From the NCBI GenBank assembly GCA_964599655.1, contig CAZRGV010000016.1, positions 1 through 64,000 on the forward strand: a stretch of 64,000 nucleotides of DNA, written 5' to 3'. Positions 47,257 to 55,324 of this stretch are shown piece after piece. The position numbers were made by a program, and so were the translations under genes. Numbering within the stretch: position 1 is the stretch's first letter; each line of letters starts with the position of its first letter. The notes beneath the pieces are model-generated. The model did no database searches, had not been told where the DNA came from, and was given only the letters and a program-made list of their open reading frames with translations. The stretch is from CAZRGV01 sp964599655. Its GTDB lineage: Bacteria; Planctomycetota; Planctomycetia; Isosphaerales; Isosphaeraceae.

Positions 47257-47445
47257 ATGGAGACCGAGAAGATTCTGACCCTTTCGGCGATGATCGTCGC
47301 TGGGTTGTTGACCTTGATTTTCCTGCTCGACGCCGCCCTGGGCCTGCCGTTCGGTCGGCAAAGCATCGTGCTGGATATCCTGTTCATTCTCGGCGGCGCC
47401 TTTATTCTCTGGCAGGGATTCGAGACGTACCGCGAATTGTCCTGA
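47257..47445 (+). CDS. Small two-TM membrane protein
   Basis: A 62-residue protein with two TM helices (ILTLSAMIVAGLLTLIFLLDA and ILFILGGAFILWQGFETY), both ends short and charged. GGAGCG lies nine bases before the ATG at 47257. Longer frames upstream have no support. It follows the second hsp20 by 150 bases and could be part of the same stress unit or an independent gene. Family not recognised. Confidence 0.6.
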   Translation: METEKILTLSAMIVAGLLTLIFLLDAALGLPFGRQSIVLDILFILGGAFILWQGFETYRELS

Positions 47446-47586
47446 CCGATTGCGCCTTAAGCGCCTCGCAAACGTCGTTGTTTGCTCGCGATCCCGAACG
47501 GCAGCACCAAGATTTCGTCCCACCGGTCGAATCTCTCGGTGTCTCGCCGAATCGAATCTCAAAGAAATCGGGGCGCGGAGGTCGGC

Positions 47587-48648
47587 ATGGCGCGGGTCGG
47601 CTCCACGGGGAGGCGGAAGAGTCGTTGGCGTTGGCTTCTCGCGAGTGGACTCGGATGCGTGCTTCTCGCGGGTTTGGCACTCCTGGTTTTGATCGCGCGG
47701 ACACCAACGCCACCAGAACCGCCCCCTTTACCCAACCCGAACGGGTATGACGATCTGATTCAGGCGTCGAAGCTCGTCGTTCCCGAGGTGGATCAAATCG
47801 TCCAGCCAGCGCAGCCCGCCATCGAGGCGCTTCGAGCCACTGTCGAGAAGAACCGAGAGGCCCTCGCACGGGCGAGATTGGGCTTGTCCCGAGAGTCTCG
47901 GGTTCCCCTGCGGTTCCGACCGGACGAGGTCTCGGAGGCGCTGGACCGGGCCCAGTCGCTTCGACGACTTGGCCGGGCCTTCCTCGCGGAGGCCCGACTC
48001 GCCGCAGCCGAGGGCCGGATTGACGACGTGGTCGCGACCGATCTTGATCTGCTCCGGCTCGGCCAGGCGACGGGCCGCGGCGGCCTGCTCGTCGAGTCGC
48101 AGACCGGCATGGCGATCGAATCGCTGATGGGGCTGGACGAGATCAAGGGAATCCAGGCCGATCTCTCGCCCCAATCCATTCGGCGGATCATCGACGTCCT
48201 TCGGCAATCGGAGGACGGTGCGGAGAGTTCCGCCGAGATCGCGGCTCGCGAGATGGCCTTCGCCCAGACGGCCCACGGCTGGACGATGCGCGTGGCGATG
48301 ATGGTCAGTCCGAACCTGAAGCGAATGCTCATGGAGAGTTTGCGGCACGTCGACGAACAGATCAAACGCCTCCAGGCCAAGCGGCGGCTCCTGACAACGG
48401 ACCTCGCGATTCGACTCCACCAGCAGGAGACCGGGTCGAATCCCGAACGGCTTGCCGACCTCGTTCCCGGCATCCTTCCCGCAGTTCCAGCCGATCCGTT
48501 CGGCTCGGGCCCCCTCATCTACCGACGAACGGACGACGGCTACCAGCTCTACAGCGTCGGGCCGAACGGTAAGGACGACGGAGGCACTCCCTGGGATCCT
48601 CGGAAACCCAGCCAACCCGGCGACTTACAGCTTGGCGGTCGATTCTGA
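47587..48648 (+). CDS. Membrane-anchored protein with GspG-like C-terminus
   Basis: A 353-residue protein with one N-terminal TM helix (WLLASGLGCVLLAGLALLVLIA, about 15-36), a long helical domain (about 60-270) and a C-terminal segment, ADPFGSGPLIYRRTDDGYQL and YSVGPNGKDDGG, that has the exact look of the type II secretion pseudopilin GspG (DPWG..Y, then YS.GPDG). The N-terminus is not a prepilin leader. In planctomycetes this tail occurs in many anchored proteins of unknown role. GGAGG precedes the ATG at 47587. Its last 24 bases overlap the end of the convergent cobA-hemD gene. Confidence 0.72.
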   Translation: MARVGSTGRRKSRWRWLLASGLGCVLLAGLALLVLIARTPTPPEPPPLPNPNGYDDLIQASKLVVPEVDQIVQPAQPAIEALRATVEKNREALARARLGLSRESRVPLRFRPDEVSEALDRAQSLRRLGRAFLAEARLAAAEGRIDDVVATDLDLLRLGQATGRGGLLVESQTGMAIESLMGLDEIKGIQADLSPQSIRRIIDVLRQSEDGAESSAEIAAREMAFAQTAHGWTMRVAMMVSPNLKRMLMESLRHVDEQIKRLQAKRRLLTTDLAIRLHQQETGSNPERLADLVPGILPAVPADPFGSGPLIYRRTDDGYQLYSVGPNGKDDGGTPWDPRKPSQPGDLQLGGRF

Positions 48649-50163
48649 GGCCATGGCGTCGACGATCGCCTGGAGGAGCCCATCCCAGGTGTAGACCTTC
48701 GCTTCCGCCGCCACGACCCAACCCAGTCGCTCCGCGGTGGCCGTCGTGACCGGGCTGAGGCTTGCCAGCCGGATGGTGCGACCGATGCGCGACCTGGCCT
48801 CGTCGTTCAGAAGCGCGTGGAGCCGCTCGGTGATGGCCGAGCTGGTCAAGGTCACCCAGTCGACCGTTCCTTTATGAATCCGATCGAGCACATCCGCCGG
48901 AATCGCGGGGGCGTCGACATTGCGGTAGACGGCAATCTGTTCGACGTGGGCCACGCGAGACAGCTCATCCTTGAGGACGGTCCGACCACGATCCGCGCGC
49001 GCGAGCAAGACACGACGACCCGCGACCTTCGGCAAGAGCGCCTCGGCCAGCGCCTCCGATCGATAACTTTCCGGCACGAGATCGGCCCGAAGCCGGTATT
49101 TGGCCAAGGTTTCCGCGGTGACGGGGCCGATGGCCGCCAGTTTCAGCCTACCCACGGCGCGGAGATCGAGGCCGAGAACGTCCAGGCGGTCGAGGAAGTG
49201 CCGGACGCCATTGCCCGAGGTGAAGACGAGCCAGTCGAACTGGTCGAGCCGTTGGATCGTCGCGTCGAGTCGTTGAAAATCCTCCAGCGGGCGGATCACG
49301 ACGGTGGGCGCAATGAGCGCCTCGGCTCCCAGGGATTCCAGGTCGGCCGACGCTCGGGCCGCCTCATCGCCGGGACGGGTCACGACGACCCGCTGACCGA
49401 AGAGGGGAAGCCGTTCGAACCATGCCAGTGCGGGCCGTCGCCGGACCACCTCACCGATGACCAGCAAGGCGGGCGGGCGGAGTCCGGCCTCGACGACCCG
49501 ACCAGGCAGATCTTCCAGGGTTCCCTCGACGGTCTTTTGGCGTGGGAGCGTCCCCGCCTCCACCATCGCGGCGGGAGTCGCGCCGGGCCGGCCGTGCTGG
49601 ATCAGGGTTTCGCAAAGCGCTCCGACCCGAGACACACCCATGTAAACGACGAGCGTCCCGGAAAAAGCCGCCAGGGATGCCCAGTCGAGGCGGGAGCCGG
49701 CCGCGGCAGGGTCGTCATGGCCGGTCACGAACGCGACGGCGGACGCGGCGTCCCGGTGGGTGATCGGTAAACCGGCGTAGGCGGTAACCCCCACGCCCGC
49801 CGTGACCCCAGGCACAACGCGAAACGGAACCTCATGCAAGTGCAGGAATTCGGCCTCCTCGGCGCCACGGCCGAAGACGAACGGGTCTCCTCCCTTTAGT
49901 CGAACAATCCGCTTCCCCTCCCTCGCATGCCGCAACAGAAGGGCGTTGATCTCGTCCTGGGCCAATGCGCAATGACCGGCCCGCTTGCCGGCGAAGATTC
50001 GAAGGGCGTCGGGCGGGGCGAGGTCGAGCAATCGAGGATGAACGAGATGGTCATACACGACCACGTCGGCGCGTGCGAGCGCCTCGCGGCCGAGGCAGGT
50101 CAAGAGCCCTGGATCTCCAGGCCCCGCGCCGACCAGTTCGACGATTCCCTGGCGAGCGATCAT
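48625..50163 (-). CDS. cobA-hemD: Uroporphyrinogen-III methyltransferase/synthase fusion (CobA-HemD)
   Basis: A 512-residue fusion. The N-terminal half is SUMT: VELVGAGPGDPGLLT, VVYDHLVHPRLLD, RLKGGDPFVFGRGAEE and VVPGVTAGVGVTAYAGLPITHRD, the SAM-binding strings of CobA, which makes precorrin-2. The C-terminal half (about 255-512) is uroporphyrinogen-III synthase HemD: RVVVTRPGDEA, LVFTSGNGVRHFL, then VDWVTLTSSAITERL. One chain thus forms and methylates uroporphyrinogen III, a fusion known in several phyla. The stop lies 24 bases inside the convergent neighbour. It begins 8 bases after the tatC stop on the same strand, so these two are co-transcribed. Confidence 0.95.
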   Translation of the reverse strand: MIARQGIVELVGAGPGDPGLLTCLGREALARADVVVYDHLVHPRLLDLAPPDALRIFAGKRAGHCALAQDEINALLLRHAREGKRIVRLKGGDPFVFGRGAEEAEFLHLHEVPFRVVPGVTAGVGVTAYAGLPITHRDAASAVAFVTGHDDPAAAGSRLDWASLAAFSGTLVVYMGVSRVGALCETLIQHGRPGATPAAMVEAGTLPRQKTVEGTLEDLPGRVVEAGLRPPALLVIGEVVRRRPALAWFERLPLFGQRVVVTRPGDEAARASADLESLGAEALIAPTVVIRPLEDFQRLDATIQRLDQFDWLVFTSGNGVRHFLDRLDVLGLDLRAVGRLKLAAIGPVTAETLAKYRLRADLVPESYRSEALAEALLPKVAGRRVLLARADRGRTVLKDELSRVAHVEQIAVYRNVDAPAIPADVLDRIHKGTVDWVTLTSSAITERLHALLNDEARSRIGRTIRLASLSPVTTATAERLGWVVAAEAKVYTWDGLLQAIVDAMASESTAKL

Positions 50164-50171
50164 CCGGTTCC

Positions 50172-51209
50172 TCAGCCCGCGACGTTCGCGGGAAGGTGCG
50201 ATCGAGCGGGGATCATCCGGATTCCAAGCTCGTACAGAGCGTACATGGGAACGGCCAGAACGAGCATGGTGACGGGGTCGCCGGTGGGGGTGATCGCCGC
50301 CGCGGCCACCACGATGATCAGGATCGCGAACTTCCGCTTCGAGCGGTAGTCATTCACCGTGAAGATGCCAATCCGCTCCAGCAGGAGCATGACCAGCGGA
50401 GTCTGGAAACAGATGCCGAAGATCAAGGGCAGAATGGTCGCGAAGCTCATCCACTCGGTGATGCGTAAGGAGGGCTCGATGCCGAGCCAGACGTTGAAGT
50501 CGAGCAAAAAGGCCAGAGTAAAGGGGAGCACGAGGAAGAAACAGAGCATCACACCGCCGAGGAAAAGCCCGAGCGAGAACGGCAGGAATCGCAACACGTA
50601 CTTCTGCTCGTGCCGGTAAAGTCCGGCCGCGACAAACGCCCAGATCTGGTAGAAGACCCAGGGGCTGGCGATCACCAAACCGGTGACCATGCAAACCATG
50701 AAGAAGATCATGAACGATTCGAGCGGCGCCAGCGAAATCAGGGCGGCCTTCGGCTCGGCGTAGCGGTGCACCCCCTCGATCCAGTCCTTTTGCTGGTAGA
50801 CCATCTTCACCGGAACCGTTTTTCCCTTGAGGGTGTCGGGCGACGGGATCTGGGCCTCCGGCATCACGGTCTGAAGGCCGCGAGCCAGGTCGCTCAGGTC
50901 GAGCCAAACCTCGAACGGGGCCGTCTTGGCCTTCTCCTTTTCGGCGGCCTCCTCGCGACGCTTGGCCTGCTCGTCGTAAAAACGGTCGAGTGCCGCCTGC
51001 GCCGGGGTTTGCATCTTCCGGAGTACCCATTGACCCAGGTAGAACGGCCCTCCAGGGAGGGGAACCGGCACGAACGTGATCATGACGCCGATGAACAGGC
51101 CGATCAACGCGAGAACGAGGCGAACGCGAAGCTCCTCGATGTGCTCGCCAAAACTCATGGCGGGCATCGCCTGCTCTTCGGCAAATAGGTCCTTCTCAGA
51201 GGGTCGCAT
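50172..51209 (-). CDS. tatC: Twin-arginine translocase subunit TatC, with enlarged first periplasmic loop
   Basis: A 345-residue membrane protein with six TM helices that binds twin-arginine signal peptides. The conserved SFGEHIEELRVRLVLAL start, SPWVFYQIWAFVAAGLYRHE, and the C-terminal ITPTGDPVTMLVLAVPMYALYE are diagnostic. Between TM1 and TM2 the loop is about 115 residues, against about 36 in E. coli, because of an insertion of helical, charged sequence (FYDEQAKRREEAAEKEKAK, and LSDLARGLQTVMPEA). The ATG at 51209 has GGAG upstream. No TatA or TatB gene is adjacent. It is the first gene of the tatC-cobA-hemD unit. Confidence 0.95.
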   Translation of the reverse strand: MRPSEKDLFAEEQAMPAMSFGEHIEELRVRLVLALIGLFIGVMITFVPVPLPGGPFYLGQWVLRKMQTPAQAALDRFYDEQAKRREEAAEKEKAKTAPFEVWLDLSDLARGLQTVMPEAQIPSPDTLKGKTVPVKMVYQQKDWIEGVHRYAEPKAALISLAPLESFMIFFMVCMVTGLVIASPWVFYQIWAFVAAGLYRHEQKYVLRFLPFSLGLFLGGVMLCFFLVLPFTLAFLLDFNVWLGIEPSLRITEWMSFATILPLIFGICFQTPLVMLLLERIGIFTVNDYRSKRKFAILIIVVAAAAITPTGDPVTMLVLAVPMYALYELGIRMIPARSHLPANVAG

Positions 51210-51694
51210 GGGGGTCGCTCCACCCTTCGGGAGGGTCGGCGTGAGCCGTGGGGCATGTCCGGTGGGAGGAGACGCGGGTCGCGACGGCCTGTGCCGAGGC
51301 CGGGACCTCAAGAGATCGGCACCGCCTTGGGCCTCTCGGGGACGGCCAATGGGGCGGGAGCGTTCCTGAAGAGTAATTTACCACGAGCTCTCGACGCCTT
51401 GCCAGCGGTTTCTCTGCAAAGTCGGCCCCGCGCCACGGATCGGAGGGTTCGAGACCAACAGGCTCGGACGCGCTCGTTGCGCTTGAGCAACAGCCACACT
51501 CCACTCGGGTGGACAAGTTTTCTCCGGAGCGGTACAAGTCAGAACGTGGAGCCAATGGCCATCTCAAGTCTTCCTGTTCTATCGTTCCAAAGGCGATGGC
51601 CCCGACGGAAACCTGGGCCCACGTTCAAGGATGGGCAACGATGTCGATTCCCACAAGAACGTCCGTCCCTCCCTACTCGTCAACGAGGACGCGC
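51210..51694. other. Divergent intergenic region tatC/manA
   Basis: About 485 bases between the two divergent genes. It must hold both promoters. It has several short hairpins of ordinary type (for example GTTGC/GCAAC near 51477) and no supported gene. Confidence 0.4.
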
Positions 51695-52681
51695 ATGGCG
51701 CGCGAGGCGCTCTATCCCCTTCGCTTCCATCCAATCCTGAAGCGTCTGATCTGGGGCGGTCGGCGGCTGGAGAGCGTCTTGAACAAGCCGCTTGGAGAGG
51801 GCCTCGATTACGCCGAGAGCTGGGAAGTGGCCGATCACCGGGAGGACGTCAGCCGGGTCAGTGAGGGACGGCTGGCCGGCGCCTCGCTTCGGGACCTCCT
51901 TCTCAAACATGGGCCGAGCCTCCTGGGACCCGCCGTCGGGGCTCGACCGCAGTTTCCGTTGCTGGTCAAGTTCCTCGACGCGCATCAGGTGCTCTCGGTC
52001 CAGGTGCATCCCGACGACGCGCTCGGCCGCCGGCTGGCCAACGACAACGGCAAGACCGAGGCGTGGATCGTGCTCCACGCCGAGCCCGAGAGCGTCATCT
52101 ACGCGGGGCTCCGCCCCGGTGTCGATCGCGAGACGTTCGCCGAAGCCCTGGCTCGAGGCGATGTCGAGCCGCTCTTACACCGCTTTCCGGCCCGTGAGGG
52201 CGATTGCGTTTTTATCCCGGCGGGAACCGTGCACGCCATCGGCGCCGGCGTGATCATCGCCGAGGTCCAGCAGATGTCGAATGCCACGTTCCGCGTTCAC
52301 GACTGGGGGCGCCTGGGAACTGACGGACGCCCTCGCCCGTTGCACATCGAGGAAGCGCTCGAATCGACCAACTTCGACGCCGGTCCCGTCGATCCGGTGT
52401 CGGCCGCTCCGGAACCGATGTCCGGTGGAAGCCGCGAACGGCTCGTGCAATGCCCGTACTTTGCCCTCGATCGACTCCGGCTCCAGGGAACGGCCACGGT
52501 TGGGTCGGTCGACCGGTTCACGATTCTTCTGGGTCTGGAGGGTGAGGCGGTGGTTCAACACGAAGGGGTGGAACATCGACTTCAACGAGGCCAGACGCTG
52601 CTGCTTCCGGCCGCCTCGGGCGCTTGTGAGGTTTCCCCTTGTGGCGACTCGGCCACGATCGTGACCTGCGTGATTCCTTGA
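51695..52681 (+). CDS. manA: Mannose-6-phosphate isomerase
   Basis: A 328-residue cupin enzyme that interconverts mannose-6-phosphate and fructose-6-phosphate. PILKRLIWGGRRLESVLNK opens the family, KFLDAHQVLSVQVHPDDALG supplies the zinc site (Gln, His), and PAGTVHAIGAGVIIAEVQQ the second His and Glu ligands. Length agrees with the short bacterial (B. subtilis ManA-like) form. The ATG at 51695 has GAGG before it; long in-frame extensions are rejected. It supplies mannose for surface polysaccharides. Confidence 0.93.
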   Translation: MAREALYPLRFHPILKRLIWGGRRLESVLNKPLGEGLDYAESWEVADHREDVSRVSEGRLAGASLRDLLLKHGPSLLGPAVGARPQFPLLVKFLDAHQVLSVQVHPDDALGRRLANDNGKTEAWIVLHAEPESVIYAGLRPGVDRETFAEALARGDVEPLLHRFPAREGDCVFIPAGTVHAIGAGVIIAEVQQMSNATFRVHDWGRLGTDGRPRPLHIEEALESTNFDAGPVDPVSAAPEPMSGGSRERLVQCPYFALDRLRLQGTATVGSVDRFTILLGLEGEAVVQHEGVEHRLQRGQTLLLPAASGACEVSPCGDSATIVTCVIP

Positions 52682-52818
52682 TCGTCGGTTGACCAAACGA
52701 ACCCAAGGGTGTCGGAGAATGGGTTTCGACTCCCAGAAGATCGGCCATTGACGAATCAGGGATGATGACCGACGATCGGTCGGCGACCAGGCAAGGCAGA
52801 AGCAGGGAGGAGCCCCGC

Positions 52819-54051
52819 ATGGCCGATGAACCGGCGAATGGCCGCGAAGGCGTCGCATTCCGAACGCTCTGGTGGACTCGACTTTTTCGAGGTGTTGGAG
52901 TCTCCTTCGACGCGAGAAAGCTGATTCTGGCCGCGCTGGGCCTTGCGGCGCTTTCGGCCGGCTGGATGGGCCTCGACTGGCTCCTGGAAGGGTCTGAGGC
53001 GGTGGCGAGTCGGATCCATCCGAGGCTTGGCGAGCTCAGCGCCGCGGATCCTCTCAGTAGCCTGGCGGCGGCCGCCCGCCGGGTCGCCGATCCGGTCGTC
53101 GTGCTGTCGACACCGTTCGTCGAACTGTTTTCGGTCGGTCAGGGACCGCTCTGGCTGTTGCGGTCGGCGTTGCTCGCGTTGTGGAGCGCGGTGGTCTGGG
53201 GGATCGTCGGCGGGGCGATCGCGAGAATCGCCGTGGTCGACCTCGCGCGCGGGGAGCGGGTCGGAATCGGCTCGGCCTTGAAGTTCGCGTTGGCGCGCTG
53301 GCTGCCCTTGATCGGGACGCCGCTCTGTCCCTTGATCGGCATTGGATTCTTCGGGGCCCTGTGCGCGTTGATGGGCCTGCTCTATCGAATCCCATCGCCC
53401 GTGGGGGCCTCGGCGGCGGGAATCCTCGCGTTTCTGCCCCTCCTGGCAGGGCTCGTGATGACCATGATCGCGGCGGGTCTGGCCGTGGGCTGGCCCCTGA
53501 TGATCCTGACGGTCGCCGCCGAAGGAGAAGACACCTTCGACGCCCTGAGCCGGTCGTACAGCTACGTGTACCAGCGGCCCGGGCGTTACGCCGTGCTGGC
53601 CATCGTCGCCTGGGTGATCGGAACGTTCGGCGTGTTGCTGGTCACGATCTTCGCGGCCGCCGTGGTCCAGTTGACGATGTGGGGCCTTTCGATCAGCGCT
53701 CCCGATGCCCTGGTGTTGCGACTGTTCCAGCAGACCGCGACTCCCGAGACCACGGCCGAGGCGATTCACGATTTCTGGCTCTCGGTCGTCGGCCTGCTGG
53801 CGTACGGCTGGGTTTTCAGCTACTTCTGGACGGCGTCGGCGATCGTCTATCTGATTCTCCGCCACGACGTCGACGGCGCGTCGTGGGATGACATCTACAT
53901 GCCGGGTCAGGACGCGGATCCGTTCGCGCCGGAACCGGACGGCGCGATCGCGGACGCGACAAACCCGGAGGCCGGTCCCATCAAGCCCCAGTCGGTTCCT
54001 TCCGAACCCGACTCCGCCGAGGTCCAGAACAGCGGCGCGGCTTCGGGCTGA
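52819..54051 (+). CDS. Polytopic membrane protein
   Basis: A 410-residue protein with six or seven TM segments (for example about 35-50, 112-135, 160-185, 200-235, 265-295 and 325-350), and a hydrophilic, Pro- and Asp-rich tail (about 360-410). The motif SRSYSYVYQRPGRY lies in a cytoplasmic loop. I see no transport or catalytic signature; it is a type common in planctomycetes without named function. GGAGGAG precedes the ATG at 52819. Its stop touches that of the convergent amidohydrolase with no base between them. Confidence 0.8.
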   Translation: MADEPANGREGVAFRTLWWTRLFRGVGVSFDARKLILAALGLAALSAGWMGLDWLLEGSEAVASRIHPRLGELSAADPLSSLAAAARRVADPVVVLSTPFVELFSVGQGPLWLLRSALLALWSAVVWGIVGGAIARIAVVDLARGERVGIGSALKFALARWLPLIGTPLCPLIGIGFFGALCALMGLLYRIPSPVGASAAGILAFLPLLAGLVMTMIAAGLAVGWPLMILTVAAEGEDTFDALSRSYSYVYQRPGRYAVLAIVAWVIGTFGVLLVTIFAAAVVQLTMWGLSISAPDALVLRLFQQTATPETTAEAIHDFWLSVVGLLAYGWVFSYFWTASAIVYLILRHDVDGASWDDIYMPGQDADPFAPEPDGAIADATNPEAGPIKPQSVPSEPDSAEVQNSGAASG

Positions 54052-55303
54052 TTAGAGGCCGACCCAGGGCCCGTGAACGAACTCGCCCTCGAAGACGGTC
54101 CCCAGGACGGGCCGGTCGGAGTCCAGAAGCAGGGCGTAAGGGTCGGACTCGTCGCGATCGGGGAGCTCCACCACGGCGAGATCGGCCGACTTGCCGACCT
54201 TCAGGCTGCCGGTCACGGTCTCCGCGCGCAGGGCCCAAGCGCCGAACAAGGTCGCCATCGTCAGCAGAAGCTGCCCACTGAGCGAGGGATCGAGGCGATG
54301 CAAGGCGCGCACCTCGTCGAGGACCCCGAGAGTCGGCGACGACGCCAGGCTGTCGGTTCCCAGACAGACCACCACGCCGCGTTCGAGCATCGCTCGGTAC
54401 GGATGCCGCGCGTGGCCAAAGCGGGCATGGGTTCGGGGGCAATAGGCCACGGCGACCCGCTGGCCATCCGGGGCGGCCTCCGGACGAAGCTGCCAGAAGT
54501 CCGAAGGGTCGAGATAGGTGCCATGCGCGACGAGCCAGTCGGCCCTCCGCAGGTCACCTCGTCGAATGTAATCGGCGGGGCGAGAACCGAGCGGTTCCCA
54601 ATCGTCGTCCCAGGCTCCGAGCGTCTCCAGGAAGCCGTCCGTCTCGGCGTTCGAGCAGGTCGAGCTCCTCGGGCATTTCCGCCAGGTGCGTCGAGAGCGG
54701 GATCTTCGCGGCCGCGGCCCGTTCGTAGAGCCAGCCCGCCGTACTGTAAGGGGCATGGGGGCTCAACCCAGGGCGGGCGCAACCGGCGACCATCGCGCCC
54801 GGTTCGATCGACAGGAGCCACTCGAACGACTCCTGACTGGTCTGCAAGGCCCGTTCGCGCCTCAGGCCGATCAGCTCGGAGAAGACGACGGCCCGGAGAG
54901 GGGCCCGCGCCACCATCTCCCAGCTCAGGCCGGCCGTGGTGGTGTCGGCCAGCATGGTGGTTCCGGCGGCCAGGCTCGCTTGAAGGTTGCGTTCCACCGC
55001 GTCGCGGAGCGTGTCGAACGAACCGTTTCGACGCTGCTCGACCACGCGAAGAAGCCAGCCGATCTCATCCTCGACCTGGCCGTTGCCGCTCGATTCGATC
55101 GGCGAGAGTTCCAGGTGCGTGTGCGCGTTGATCAAGCCGGGGAGGATCGCCGCATTGCCAAGGTGGAAGTCGTACGAACCCCCCTCCGCGCGGCCAACCT
55201 GGGCGATCCGCCCGTCCTGAATCGTGATCCGACCCTCGCGAATCGGTTCTCCTTCGACGGGGAAGATCAGGCGGGCGGCGAGTGTCAACGTCGCCTCCCT
55301 CAT
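54052..55303 (-). pseudogene. Amidohydrolase/chlorohydrolase family gene, frameshifted
   Basis: A metal-dependent deaminase-type hydrolase split by a frameshift near 54631-54650. The first frame (ATG 55303) gives the HxH motif NAHTHLE, SPHAPYST and THLAEMPEELDLLERRDG; the other frame resumes FLETLGAWDDDWEPLG and contains GTDSLASSP, the Asp motif, to the stop. Removal of one base at GGACGGC would join them as RRDGGFLETLGAW. Both halves are well conserved, so this is a recent mutation or a sequencing error. The family is close to the chlorohydrolase/guanine deaminase-like group (SsnA, TrzA). GGGGAGAG lies before the start. Confidence 0.85.
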
Positions 55304-55324
55304 CGATCTCTCCCCACCGTCAAC

